Positions 10,568-22,131 of a DNA stretch of 64,000 nucleotides are shown here, in pieces; position 1 is the stretch's first letter; each line of letters begins with the position of its first letter. The DNA lies in assembly GCF_048544455.1 (NCBI RefSeq), contig NC_133534.1, positions 35,898,217-35,962,216 on the forward strand. Reading direction: 5' to 3'. This DNA is from Silene latifolia. Its lineage: Eukaryota > Streptophyta > Magnoliopsida > Caryophyllales > Caryophyllaceae. A program made the translations under genes and the position numbers. The notes beneath the pieces are model-generated. The model did not search any database. It was not told the DNA's origin and saw only the letters and a list, made by a program, of their open reading frames with translations.

Positions 10568-10964
10568 TCATAATTCGACGGAATCAATCGACCCAACCGC
10601 ATATGCTTTAGCTGTTTCGTCTCGAACTCCCGTCAAGTAATACAGCCCCTCATGTTGCTCACCCGCCCCAATCACCGTTTTCGAGGAACGGTCCTGTATA
10701 AGACATAATTTGTGAGAAAATTGAATAGAGAGCGTATTATCGAGAAGGAGACTAGAGACTGATATTAAATGACAATTCAAATTAGCGGCATAGAGAACAT
10801 TTCTTAGCACCAGCCGTGATGACAATCGTTTTGTCACCGGACTGAGTGGCAATGGTAACGTCACCGTTTGGCAAACCAACAGATAAAGACGGTATGGTAC
10901 GAATATTGCAAAAATGAGATAGACAACCTAACATATGGTGGGAAGCCCCCTTATCAATATCCAT
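10568..10964 (-). pseudogene. copia protease and pre-integrase region
   Basis: 10,782-10,964 begins MDIDKGASHHMLG, which corresponds to the copia aspartic protease site D-S-G-ASHHM, with serine replaced by lysine (D-K-G). It continues LPNGDVTIA. In another frame 10,568-10,879 carries VLRNVLYAANLNCHLISVSS, the usual segment between protease and integrase, and LYYLTG of the pre-integrase domain. The shift between the two lies near 10,800. The protease is likely inactive. Confidence 0.75.
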
Positions 10965-11140
10965 GAAGACAAAGGAATAGAAGAGACAGTACCGTGAAGA
11001 CGATCAATTTTCTCGGTCTTGTGTTGCTGCCATAGACGGCTTATCTCAGCAAGTTCCATGGGAGTAAGAGAATTAAGATCAATATTGTCCATTGTAGACA
11101 ATGAGGGAGACATGGCAGCCGTAGGTGTATGAGAAGGGGC

Positions 11141-12247
11141 CTAACCAGACGCCATAAGTGCGCGAGGTGGAGCACCGCTAGTGGGTTGTCGGAATCGATC
11201 ACGCGCCTCCGGGACAGAGACAAAATTGCCAGCATCCGTAGCATTGGGGTTAATAGTAATTCTGTTTCGGGGACGATTACCCCACCAATCGGGAAATTTT
11301 CCCGTAACATGAAAGCAATATTGAAGAGAATGACCTGACTTTTGACACGCAATGCAAAAATACTTCGAAGTAGTATTAGAAGAATCAGTATTCGTATTAC
11401 GGGTTTTATTATTATCACGCCCTCCCCCTGTATTTCGAGAATAATTATGGGCGCGAGATGCAAAAGCCATAACATCGGGTTTGGTTTCAATGTTAAGTTC
11501 GGACAAATTACGAACTCCTTCTTCTTGTAAAAGACGATTATAAATAAGATCTAAATTGGGAAGAGGATTTGTACCAAGAATTTGAGATCGGGCATTGTCG
11601 TATCGATCGTCGAGACCAATCAAAAAATTTCAAACCCATTTCTTTTCTCGACGAGGATCCAGTTTAGCAACCCAATCACATGGGCAAGCGGAGCATGAGC
11701 AGTCCGGAAGAGGATTGTATTCCAAAAGTTCGTTCCAGATAGTTGTGATGCGGCCGTAATAATCGAGCAAGGATTCAATAGGTCCCTGTCGACAAGCCAT
11801 TAAGTCTGCTTCAAGACGATACACACGCGCATCGTTGCCCTGGCAGAACCGATTTTTGATGTCAGTCCAGATTTGTTTGGCCTCTGGACGGCATGAGATG
11901 GCCTTGCAAAGTGACGATTCAAGCGATTCGTATATCCAAGCGGTGACCAATGCATTGATGGACCGCCAGGACTCAAAATCAGCAGCAGCCGTGGATGGCT
12001 TTGGTATGGTGCCATCGATGTAACCCAATTTTCCTTTAGCGAGCAAGGCAAGTTTAAAAGATCGGGACCATTCGTCATAATTTTTTCCGTTAAAGGCAAC
12101 CTGTGTAATATTGCCTCCGGGATTTTCGACATGAACAAGATGATATGTGGGATTTTGTTTCGTTTCTAAACTTTTATCGTCATAATTTGTCATGACGATT
12201 AAGAGAAGAATAGAGCAAAAAAACGATGATGAAAAATTATGAAGCAA
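11141..12247 (-). pseudogene. copia gag with zinc knuckle
   Basis: The first part (11,630-12,247; likely start MTNYDDKSLE at about 12,193) has NYDEWSRSFKLALLAKGKLG and WIYESLESSL, the UBN2-like gag core of copia elements. The second part (11,141-11,623) has LDDRYDNARSQIL and a CX2CX3GHX4C knuckle (CIACQKSGHSLQYC) that binds the RNA. The two parts are separated by a frame break near 11,625. The protein would form the particle. Confidence 0.8.
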
Positions 12248-12262
12248 AGAAACCTAAGACTA

Positions 12263-12271
12263 CTGATACCA
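12263..12271 (-). promoter_or_regulatory. tRNA-Met primer binding site of the copia element
   Basis: The minus strand reads TGGTATCAG, the start of the complement of the plant initiator tRNA-Met 3' end, located 16 bases upstream of the first gag open stretch. This is the usual copia primer. Confidence 0.7.
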
Positions 12272-12274
12272 TAT

Positions 12275-12526
12275 TATGAATATCAAGAAATGGGAAATTG
12301 TATGAATATTATTCAGATCAAATTGTGTGTAATACATTATAGGGTAGCCATATATATACATGAGGTGTATCTCGATATTTACGGAAACTATTATACACAA
12401 CAGCTATATAATTTACAACTATGGAAGGAAAATATATTGGCCATGATTGAGGGATTCTAGCCAACGGCTAGTCGTGAGTGTGCATATGGCAGGCGAGCGT
12501 CTAATAGGAATTGAGACGGGATTTTG
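12275..12526 (-). repeat. Probable copia 5' LTR remnant
   Basis: Short AT-rich segment between the primer site and the start of a second Ogre-like LTR. Short LTRs of a few hundred bases are normal for copia. The right edge is not resolved: no clear TG start or target duplication was found. Confidence 0.45.
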
Positions 12527-14273
12527 TGCACCCTCAACTTACATGTAAACTTGGACACCACTCGGGATCCCGTATGCAAACTTTGCTTAGAAGGCGCATC
12601 TTTGACGATCATAAAAAAAATTGAAACAATTTAACGGAAACAATTTCGAAAAACAAACTAACTTTCTCGCGTAAAAGGCACTTCGTGCAGCGTTTTTCAA
12701 ACGAAGATTGTGACTTCGTTTATTACTCAAATCTGAATCCTAAAGATGTTCTTGAATTCTTATACTCCAAATATTTGAACTTTAGCAAAAACACAGTAGT
12801 AAAAAGCACTTTTAAATGATTAAAAACGAACGAAAACAGGTGCTGTCCACACGAGTTCTAAAAACACGATTTTGGTGTACTTCGTACAACGATTTTCAAA
12901 CGAAGATTTTGACTTCGTTTCTTGCTCAAATTTAAATCCGAAAGATGTTATGGAATCCTTGAATGACAAAGATTAAAAAATTAGCAAGAAAAGGAAGTGA
13001 AAATGGATTTAAAACAAAGATAAATGGACGAGAACAGTGGTTGTCCAAAACGCGGGAGAACACAAACAAGAGAGCAAATCGATGCTCTAATGCTTGTCTA
13101 ATCCTTTGTATGAACCTTGTGCTTTGTTTCTTAGTAGGAGAGGGGTTTAGGGTTGCTTTTTAACGTGAGGTTGATGGTTGTTTGCCTAGGGTTTCGAGCT
13201 CTCAAAACCGAGTGATCTTTTCTCTCTTTTTCCATCCTGTTTTTTGGAGTGTGGGAGTTGGTTTATATAGGAAACGGGGTAAGGGAGCTAGGGTTAGGTC
13301 ATATAGCTGGTAGGGAGTTGGCTTGTTGGAGGGAAAAGGGAGTTGGACAAGATAAAGGAATATGAAAGGTGATATAGTCGGTTATGGAAGGAGATAGAGA
13401 AAGATTATGTTCTTTTGTGGAGATTGTGAGCTGTTAGGATAGGGTAAAATATCTTCCTTACTTGGTGAACAAGTAGGAGAAATGAGGGAAGGGATTAGGG
13501 CTTGGATAGAGGCTTCGAAATGGACCGAGAGCTCCCTGTTTTGGCTCGCAAAACAGGGGCTCGGGTTGGGGTTTGGGTGTGGGTTTTGGTGCGGGTTTGG
13601 TCATGGGTATGGGATAGGTTGAGTTTTGGGTTACTGGGCTAGGTGTTTGCGTGGTGTTGGCTGGGTTGGGTTGGTGTTTGGGGGGTGTTGGGTGTTGGTG
13701 TGGGCTCGGGAAAAACAGGGGATGGGTGTTTGGGTTTCACGGGTTTGGGGTGGAAAAAGGGGAAGGAAAGGGTGTGGTTATGGGGGTTCGAACCCAAGAT
13801 GTATGGGGGGATGGGTTGGGCCAAAGCAAGCCTCGAAAATCGTGCCAAAATTCGTCCAGAAATCGAGCTAAAAACCGTCTTAAAATCGAGCTAAAAATCG
13901 CTTGAAAAAGCTTGTTTTAAAACCGCTTTAAAATTAATTTTTCAAATTAAAAATAAAGCGATAAAATAAAACCGTCACATATCTCATTAAAATAAAACAA
14001 AAACTTTGAACGATAATTTATTTTTCAAATAAATTATAAAACCTTAAATTTTAAATAAACTCGAAAATAATGAAAACCGATGAAATAAATTTCATTTATT
14101 TCGAAATAATTTAAATTTCATTTAAATTATAAAACCGTCAATTAACGCTTGTCCCGCGCATCACTAAACGAAATCCGCTAACGAGCGGTATAAGTAGACA
14201 TGTGTCCTATCATCATCGGGTGTTTTGTCGGGATTTCTGTAAATTCCAATATCGACGGATACTGTTATCTACA
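12527..14273 (-). repeat. Second Ogre-like LTR or LTR fragment
   Basis: The right end read on the minus strand starts TGTAGATAACAG, matching the TGTAGATACC start of the other Ogre LTR, and the left end (CACCCTCAACTTACATG on plus) matches an internal point of that LTR near 7,028. Between them the sequence is mostly diverged. It holds a 200 bp direct repeat (12,681 and 12,880), a TATA-like TATATAAACC on minus near 13,265, and a G-rich tract. It may be a solo LTR or the LTR into which the copia element inserted. No gag sequence belonging to it is seen. Confidence 0.6.
12677..13080. repeat. Two-copy direct repeat with ACGAAG/CTTCGT hairpins
   Basis: Copies starting near 12,680 and 12,880 share CTTCGTGCAGCG versus CTTCGTACAACG, TTTTCAAACGAAGATT and GACTTCGTTT, about 200 bp apart. 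Each contains ACGAAG and CTTCGT as a short inverted repeat. It lies within the second Ogre-like LTR. Confidence 0.65.
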
Positions 14274-15497
14274 CCAATTAGTCATTTATTTAGCATAATT
14301 GGCATTTTAAGCTATTCCGCAAAAGGTGAATGTTTACCAAGTCATTGCTTTAAAAAAAAAAAGAGACGTACAAGCTTGTTTGTAGGAAAATAACAAAATT
14401 ATGAGTTCAATGTTCACACAATTTCATATGGTTCTTCCACGTCTTCAAGAGAGGATTTGATATTTCATAGAGGGTTTGTGCATTTTGTGTAGTAACGCAA
14501 TTTATTAGGTCGTTATCGAATTTATCTTGCTTCTACTCACATACTAAAAAACAACAATCGACATTGACCTCAAATTAAGACTTAGTAAACAATTTGACTA
14601 AAATGGTAAGAATCCACCATTTTAATCATGACTTTCTGACCACTAGAATCATTTAAGCTTGAAACTTGAATTCCTTGGTGAACACAAAGAAATTCATTAG
14701 AACATTTGATCATCAAATAAAATAATACTACTCCATAATAATTTATACCATATTTGTCGGCAGTTTTTCATTTTTAAAGTGTTTATGTTTAAAACAACAA
14801 TTTTTATATAAAATCGTTTTATATAAGTATAATTGTAAACCAAGTGATTATTTACTTAAAAATCTCAACTAAAATAGCTTCCACTAATTATCACTTTTCA
14901 TAAGAAGGACATCAATATCATTTGTTGATATTGTAAAATTGTTTCATAGGAGACTTACTATTAAAACAAACTTATCGGCATTATAATATAAACTTTATTT
15001 AAAGTGTTGTTAGCGTAATTTCTGAGAAACCGTTTTAATCAAAAGCTTAAATTGATGGTTGATACTTGATAGAGTTGATGCTTTTATTACCTTATTAGTA
15101 GGAGAAACCATCAATTGCTTTAGGCTTAAAAAGTAGATGATGCACATATTCACCCATACCATATGGTTAAATTCCATGTGTGAGATTTAGAGCCTCCCAA
15201 AATTTAAACTTGTAATTCAAGGTTATGAGACTTTATTAATCAAGTGAGAAGACTATCTCAGCTAAAAATGTAAATTGATGATTGAGGTAATTAATGGCTT
15301 TATACTTTAATAATTTCAACCAAGGACATCTTAAAATAAATGAAGGCTGTGAACCAAAAAAAATAAGACCCAAAATATGAATGTACGAGTGTACTATATT
15401 TCGAGGTTTATATTGAATTTCATGAATAAATCTTGTAAATTCGGTGATCAAAACCAGAGGTCCGGTTCCCGCGCATCTGTGGCTGCAAAGGGCCTTA
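14274..15497. other. AT-rich intergenic region, no gene seen
   Basis: About 1.2 kb with no open frame of interest on either strand and no clear repeat. A short A run occurs at 14,352-14,361. It may hold old unrecognised repeat sequence. Confidence 0.5.
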
Positions 15498-15811
15498 GAG
15501 CATCCGCAAAGGTGTAGAACTACCTCCCCAAATGCACTTTTTCTCCTCATGTGGGGAACCTCACTAATGCACCAACCTCCCCATAATTTGAGGCTCTACC
15601 ATTATTAGAGGAGGTCCCCAAAAAAAAGTAAGGGTAAACTGTGTTCCTTTTGGGGAGGTTCCCATATTTTTATGTGTAAATGGGGAACCCCATTGTTGCA
15701 TAAATGTAGTTATAGATTGGGGAGGGTAGATGGAAAAATTAGTGGAAAATGAGGTGGACGAATAAGAAAAAGAGAGATAAAATATGGGGAACTCCATTGT
15801 TGCGGATGCTC
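15498..15811. mobile_element. PIF/Harbinger-type MITE, copy 1
   Basis: A 314 bp element whose ends are GAGCATCCGCAA and its inverse TTGCGGATGCTC, flanked by TTA on both sides (15,495-15,497 and 15,812-15,814). A three-base TTA/TAA duplication is the mark of the PIF/Harbinger group. The interior has CCTCCCCA and TGGGGA runs that fold back on each other, and it has no coding capacity. A second copy lies at 22,132-22,447. Confidence 0.88.
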
Positions 15812-15814
15812 TTA

Positions 15815-15922
15815 GACGCCCCTGATTTCAACCACACGGTACATAGAATCTCCTTTTCATAAGCTCAATTATGCTTCCTAAAACCCGTTGGCTATGACAA
15901 GGTATCTCGTTGCTTTAAAATT
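15815..15922. other. Short intergenic flank before LINE insertion
   Basis: No feature is visible here. It is the target region into which the following LINE fragment inserted. Confidence 0.4.
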
Positions 15923-17230
15923 ATCTCCCATCTTATGTGTGGCCCGGAATTTGCCGAGCTGTGGCCTCTAGTTTTCCCGCCTTGGCATGGAAAGTTGATA
16001 ACGGAAATTCCATTGACCTACTCCCGAGTCAATGGATGCAGGGTAGACCGCACCTTCCTCGACTCCGGTGATTGCTGATCTTGTCCTGTCGGATGGTACC
16101 TGGAATCCTCGGGTTATTTTCAATTATTTTGCGTCTTCGATTCCTAAAGCTATCCTTGCTGGAACCACCTTTACTGAATTCAGATGACTTTCTTTATTGG
16201 AAATATACTGAAGATGGTCGCTATAGTGTTCAATCTGGGTATGCTTATCTCTTATCTCGATCACAACTTCCTCCTTCTGTACCCTTGCTCACAACACAAA
16301 TTTCCCCTGGAAGCTGATATGGAAACTCCGTTTCTCCAGCAAATTCACCCTTTTCATTTGGCGTCTAGCACATAATATCCTACCAACGATGCTGACCCTT
16401 TTTCACTGCGGTTTTCAAGTTAATACAGCGTGTATTTTCTGTCAGGCCTGCCCTGAATCGCCTGACCATTTATTTCGCTCTTGTGAAGTAATTCAACACG
16501 TTTGGCGCTCTTCTATGCTTGGTATAAATTCTCTAGCCAACCCGAGGGTACCTTTCCTTCGTTGGCTGGTTGTCCACATATCATACCTTCATAGTCTCTC
16601 TTTGTCTGGTTTTAACCATTTTCTTTGCTTCTTATGTATCCTGCGAAACTCTGTCGTGTTCGACGCATGCACTGTCAATCCAGCACACATCCTTCGAATG
16701 GTCGACTCTATGATAGCCACACATTTATAGTTACCTACTCTAAGATTGTGTTCATTCCCACCTCGCTCTCCATCGAAATCAACAGGTAACGCTTCTACAC
16801 TCCCCTTGACTATTCTGTCTTACTACATTTACGTGTGCATGACATCTTCTACCTTCTTCTTCGGACTCCCTCACAGGCACGACTACAAGTTTCTACGTTC
16901 GTGCCACTTTTGCATTCCCGGCATACTCCAGATCTTTGCTTCAAATTATGCCGCGAGCATGCACCGATGCCCCTCCATCTATCACCTTTTCGGTGACTTC
17001 ACGGAAACTATCTTTAGTTCTGGCTAGTGATACGTCAGTACCAATAGATGCGCGAAATTCCTTATGCGAAATTCGTCGTTTATTTCGCTTGTACCGAAAT
17101 TGGTCTGTTAGCCTGGCTACAGGCTGATTTACCATCTTTGTAATACTTACGCTTATAGTCTTACGTTTTAATTTAATATATGAGTTTACTGTTATCGGAA
17201 AAAAAAAAAAAAAAAAAAATCTCCCATCTT
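15923..17230 (+). mobile_element. 5'-truncated L1-type LINE with 12 bp target duplication
   Basis: Starts abruptly inside ORF2, ends in an A run (17,199-17,219), and is flanked by the same 12 bases ATCTCCCATCTT at 15,923-15,934 and 17,219-17,230. This is the signature of target-primed reverse transcription. The body is related to the minus-strand LINE at 40,525-51,073 (both have DDFLYWK-TEDG). Confidence 0.88.
15960..17127 (+). pseudogene. LINE ORF2 C-terminal remnant with zinc-binding RT-associated domain
   Basis: Broken pieces in different frames. The first (about 15,980-16,317) carries the DNGNSIDLL start of the region after RT and then DDFLYWKYTEDGRYSVQSGY. The next (16,389-16,730) carries the zf-RVT motif CIFCQACPESPDHLFRSC and HVWRSSMLGINS. 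Further downstream only a diverged tail remains (16,936-17,127). These lie downstream of the polymerase domain in plant L1 ORF2. There is no catalytic part, so the sequence is inert. Confidence 0.75.
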
Positions 17231-17635
17231 TTATCAATGCAAAACAATTATGTATGTGCAAACATACATGATCCATGTTCAAACTGATACAAGTAGCCTC
17301 GAGTCTTCGACCTTACAAGATTGATCCCTACTCAAACTGGCTCATACGAACATGATTGAAATGCGAATTGACTTAATCCAACCCTAGCTATTTGACTTGA
17401 ATTTTGGTGGCTACAAGCCTACAAAGGCCCCTTACCTTTAATTACTGAATAACAACATATTGTATATAGCACATAAAGGTATTTTAAATACCGTACCGAA
17501 CCTGAATGCAAACATATCTCTAATGACCTGGATACAAACAGACATGCATGTTTCGTACTCGGTAAAAATAATCAACATGCAAAGTAAGGAAATTTGTCGT
17601 TACTCCAAAGCCGCGTTATCCATAACTCATTAAAC
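17231..17635. other. Intergenic region, no gene seen
   Basis: About 400 bases of AT-rich sequence between two LINE insertions. A motif ACCTGAATGCAAAC near 17,498 recalls the tandem repeat at 28,352-28,426. Nothing else is recognised. Confidence 0.4.
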
Positions 17636-17832
17636 CTCTCTTAAATTTTTTTTTTTTTTTTGGCAACCGGTAAAAAAGATTCATAAGCCATTGTCATGGC
17701 CCACCGCGCAAGTCGGTGAGCCGGACCATTACGTTCCCTACAAACATAACTAAAACAAAGACAATGAAAGTTAGTCGACAAAGTAGCAATATCATCGAGG
17801 ATGTCTGGAATAAGGTAATGACCTGCTCCATA

Positions 17833-20800
17833 TCATGTCCATTGGCCCAGGAGTTGTAGGCAATCAGAAGAGACTTCCACATGAAGGAAACCACAATCTC
17901 TCGCCCATGTAGTTGCCTTAATAACCCCTAGGGCCTCCGCCTGTAGTGGTGACTCATAGAAACCCCTTCTGTTACCTTCACCAATCACATGGCCCCCCAT
18001 GTCCAAAGCAATCCACCCCCACGATGCTTCACACGATTTCCGCCAGCTAGCATCAACCATTAGTCTGATCATAGAGCATGAGCCCGCCGTCCCAGTAACG
18101 TAAACTGGATTCCTATTTCGTAGCATACTCATCCCCAACCCTTGTTCTGTACTTCCATCATCGTGTGCCTCACTAGATCCTTGTCCCAAAGTCATGCTAG
18201 TTTGTGTCCTAGCCTCCATAGCCACCCCAACCAGCTGGTTAAGAAACCTGAAGAAGACCTCCGGAAATAATTTTCCCCCCTAAATCTAGCAGCATTACGC
18301 AAGTTCCATATAGACACTATGGTAGCTAGGAATTGTATCGTTGGTACCTCCCAATCATCAAGGGTCCGCAGGTAATGAATCCAATTAATAATCCAGTCTC
18401 CAATACTGATGCTCCCTGCTTGTGCAGTGTTCACACCCAGCGATGAGCCGGCCCAAATCCTAGCCGCCACCTCAGAATCTTTGAAAATATGGTCAATAGA
18501 TTCAACAGTGGTACAGCTGTTATGGCATAGGCAACATGACGAATCCCATGGTATGTGACGCTTCTCAAATTCCACTCCCACCGGAAGTGAATTTGAAAGG
18601 ATCTTGCAAACCAAAATTTTCCACGATTGTGGTCCAGGCAGGTGCCATAGCCTAGATCGGCAAAAATCCTTCTGTTTTACATTCATTCTCGATCTATCCA
18701 ACGCAGAAGCTTTACTGGCAAAAAAATCACTACAAAGGATCCCATATCCACTTTTAACCGAGTATTCCCTTGTTTGCGTGAAAGACCAAATAGGGTCATC
18801 CTCTATTTGGTTCGGTCGTAGCAGAGTAGCTAAGATCCTATTGGTGGTTTCTTCATCAAAAAGAAATCGTATGAAATGCCGATTCCACCCACCAGTATTA
18901 AGCTGTAGGTCCCTGATAGTGAGATCCTTTAGGAAGAGAAAATCTGGACCTAAAACATCGTCTTTGGGATCCGGGCATTTCCCATTGACCCATTTATTGG
19001 TCCAAACGTTCAGGTTAGAGGATACCCCAGGTTGTCAGCTTAAGTTGTCAAGGATAAACTGTAAGCCATGATGCACACTCTTCACCCCCCATGATGTGAC
19101 CCTTGATGGTCGTGGAGTAAGATCACCATTCCAACCAGAATCACCAAAGATTTTTTCTCGGAAAGTTAAGCTGAACAAAGATTTTTCTTTCGAGACAATT
19201 CTTCATGCGTGCTTAGCCAGTAAAGCTTTGTTAAGGCACTCGATGTTACGAATACCTAGACCGCCTTCCCTCTTAGGCAAACTGGTAAACATCCTGCTAC
19301 ACCAATGGATCGACTTCCCTGATCTAGTTCCTGCCCACCAAAAATGTGAAAGAAGAGCGTTGATCTTCTTGGTCACACTTACCGGAATTTTGAAAACCGA
19401 TAGAAAATAATTTGAAATATTTGATATAACAGAAGAAATCAGGGTGAGACGCCCAGCCGGTGAGAGAAAGACACCATTCCATGAAGAGACCCGTTTTGTA
19501 ACATTATCCAGCAACCCCTTAAAAATTTCCTTCTTTGAACCCTGGAACTCCGTAGGCATACCTAAGTACTTCCCAATACCCTTATTATTTTTTATATTGA
19601 AAGTCTTAAGACATATCTGGATCTTACGCAAAGTCATATTTAGGCTGAAAAGAAAACCGCATTTCTCCTCGTTCAGCACCTGACCCGATGCCTGGCAGTA
19701 CTCGTCAAAAATACCTTTAAGAACCGTCACCGCAGTTCCTTTGTCCCGTAAAAAAAAACGGAATCATCCGCAAAGAAAAGGTGGGTGAGTGGTTGCACTC
19801 CTCTACAGATTGAAATGCCCTTAAGGGCTCCCTGAGTCTGAGCAGAAGCCACATTGGAGGACAATACCTCCATACAGAAAAGGAACAAATATGGCGATAA
19901 AGGATCCCCTTGCCTGAGGCCACATTCCGGTCTGAATTGTTTTAGCGGGGCACCATTGAAAATGACCTCATAAGTAACTGTAGTGACACAGTTCATAATT
20001 AGCCGAATCATATTATCGGGAAACCCGAATTTAGAAAGAACAGCTTGAATAAAGTCCCAACGAACCCTATCATAAGCTTTACTCATGTCTGCTTGAAAGC
20101 AAAACTGCCGGATCTACCCTTTTTCTGGGAATTAATCTTGTAGATGGCCTCATGAGCCAGGAGAATGTTGTCAGAAATATATCGTCCGGCAATAAAAGCA
20201 TTCTGAAAGTCCCCCACAAGGTATCCCATAATTCTAGTCAGCAGGTTAGTAATGCATTTTGTGACAATCCACATAAAGACATTGCAGAGGCTTATTAGTC
20301 TATAGTCATTTACCTCCTCAGGATTGTCACATTTCGGAATGAGAGCAATAAAAGTTTGGTTTACCTCACGGAGTACCATACCCGAGTTGAGTATAGATAA
20401 AACCGCCTTTGTGAAATCCTTTTTAAAAAGGTGCCAACACTTCTGGTAAAAAATTGCGGGTATACCATCAGGTCCCGGTGATTTCATAGAACCCATCTGA
20501 AACACAGCTCGTCGTACCTCTTTAGCAGTAAAGGCCCGTCTCAACAGATCAACATCATCCTCCGCTACCTTAATATTTACATGTTGCAGAACTCTCTCAA
20601 AGTTGTTTTCCATCGTACCATCGGAAGCCCTATAGCGATTGTGATGAGTAGTGGAGTACAATGTGACAAAGAAATCTTGGAACGAGTTACTCACCTCAGT
20701 TGGTTCATAAATCCAAGCACCATCCCTTCCTTTGATGCCGAGAATAAAATTCCTTCCCGCCCTTCCTTTAACCCAGTTGAAAAAATACTTCGTACACGTG

Positions 20801-21875
20801 TCTCCATCAACCATCCATCTAATTTTTGCACGCTGCTTCCAGTAAATTGCAATCGCCTTGGCAAATTCCCGAACCTCCTCATGTACTCTCGAGTATTCCT
20901 CTTCCGATCCACCATTGATCACCTCCTCCATACCCTTCTCAAGCCTAGTATCAAAAACATCCCACTTGCCCGACCATTCCTCCCGTTTATCTAAAGTCCA
21001 TTTTTTAACACACTGTCTCACCCTTGATAGCTTTCTCATCACACGGAAGGCTGGTGAACCCACATCCCTTAGGCACCATGTTTCCTTTATGCATGATGAA
21101 CATTCTGGGTAGTCCAGGGCCCAAGCGTCCAGTTTATACGGCTTTTTATTTGAATTTTTTGTAAGGTTCAAATCAACCTCAATAGGAGCATGGTCAGAAA
21201 TTTGTATTGGAAAGTGCTTAATACCCGTGTCCGGGAAAAGAGTGAACCAATCTTTCGACGCTAATGCCTTATCAAGTCGTTCATAAACCCTTTTATTCCC
21301 TTGCCTATTATTGCACCATGTAAACCGCGGCCCTTTAAACGGAATATCCAATAACTCATTCCTAACTTTCCAATTGATAAACTTGTATGCTCCCGGAATT
21401 TGGCTTAAGTTAGAACTATGCTTATCACAAGCATACTCGACTTAATTAAAATCACCCACAATTAGAAAAGGATACTTTAGTTTCCTTAAGCTTTCCTCGA
21501 GTTGTTGTAAAATTGGGAATCGTAAGCAAAGTTGAGGTGCACCATAAAACAAAACAAGATACAAAGGAAGGCCATTATATTTCTCAACAAGAAGGATCAC
21601 AAAATTAGGAGATGACTCCACCACACTCATAAGTGCCTCCTTTTTCCACCCTACCCATAGTCCACCGGCCGTCCCCAAAGGATCAACACCGGCCGTTTTA
21701 ACGAAGCCTAAGGATCGAAACATACTACTTATATTTGGCTATTTGCTACCTTACATTTTGTCTCAATTAGAAAAAGAAAATCATAATATTTATTATTATT
21801 AAGTGCCCTAAGTTTAGGAATTTTAGGGGCGAGCACATTGTTAAGACCCCTACACTTCCAAATCAAACCGCTCAT
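17833..21875 (-). pseudogene. LINE ORF2: endonuclease, reverse transcriptase, zf-RVT, RNase H
   Basis: ORF2 begins at 21,875 (MSGLIWKCRGLNN), the start of the apurinic-type endonuclease. That domain continues in 21,442-21,723 (ending FLIVGDFN) and early 20,083-21,351 (GPRFTWCNNRQGN, ISDHAPIEVDL). RT follows with MGSMKSPGPDGIPAIFYQKCW, IALIPKCDNP, MSKAYDRVRWDF, CGLRQGDPLSPYLFL and the catalytic FFADDSVFF (in 19,727-20,086), then YLGMPTEFQGSKKE. The zinc-binding domain (18,192-18,701) has CCLCHNSCTTVESIDHIF. RNase H (17,833-18,225) has DASWRKSC and SPLQAEALGVIKA. Stops after GDFN and SQI and several frameshifts disable it. It would nick DNA and reverse-transcribe LINE RNA. Confidence 0.85.
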
Positions 21876-22038
21876 GGTGATAGAGGAGGTTGAGAAAGGC
21901 CAACCTCCGCAAAGCCGCCATCATCATGTCCATGGGAGGAAGCACAAGACTCCTCCATATCCGAGTCAGAAATTTTTAGACGGAATCCACCCCCCATAGC
22001 CTTATCCTGTTCAGCATGGATCCCCTCTCCCTTGCAAG
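21872..22038 (-). pseudogene. LINE ORF1 C-terminal tail
   Basis: A short minus-strand frame ending GFAEVGLSQPPLSP, whose TGA overlaps the ORF2 start as ATGA (21,872-21,875). ORF1 proteins of plant L1 elements bind RNA. Only the unconserved tail is left, cut by 5' truncation of the element. The assignment rests on position and the overlap. Confidence 0.5.
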
Positions 22039-22131
22039 CTCTCTTAAAAATTGAAAGATTTACCTTATGACATATAATTTCATGATTCTCAATATCATAC
22101 TACTACAATAATCACATCTTTCCTCCAATAA

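Larger units (their letters stand above)
7900..12526 (-). mobile_element. Decayed Ty1/copia retrotransposon, truncated by the Ogre insertion
   Basis: Minus-strand copia element with the Ty1 order gag, protease, integrase, RT, RNase H. Its 3' end is lost at 7,899/7,900 where the Ogre LTR enters RNase H. A tRNA-Met primer site (12,263-12,271) marks the 5' end of the internal region, with a short LTR remnant to its right. The gag and RNase H style resembles the Ale/Retrofit group, but this is tentative. Coding sequence is broken at least eight times, so the copy is dead. Confidence 0.85.
17646..22038 (-). mobile_element. L1-type LINE, nearly complete ORF2, minus strand
   Basis: Reading on the minus strand there are the tail of ORF1, ORF2 with endonuclease, reverse transcriptase, zinc-binding and RNase H domains, and a poly-A tail (T run at 17,646-17,661). 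The ten bases CTCTCTTAAA occur directly outside the tail (17,636-17,645) and again at 22,039-22,048, a plausible target duplication that would set the 5' end inside ORF1. Several stops and frameshifts break ORF2. It is unrelated in detail to the other LINE family in the window, which lacks the RNase H end. Confidence 0.82.

Noticed and set aside
13780-13800. GGTTCGAACCC as a tRNA T-loop
   Set aside because: No acceptor stem or anticodon arm can be built around it. Such sequence is common in plant LTRs.
13626-13905. Several overlapping 60-84 codon open frames on both strands
   Set aside because: They come from G-rich, stop-poor low-complexity sequence in an LTR and have no domain features.
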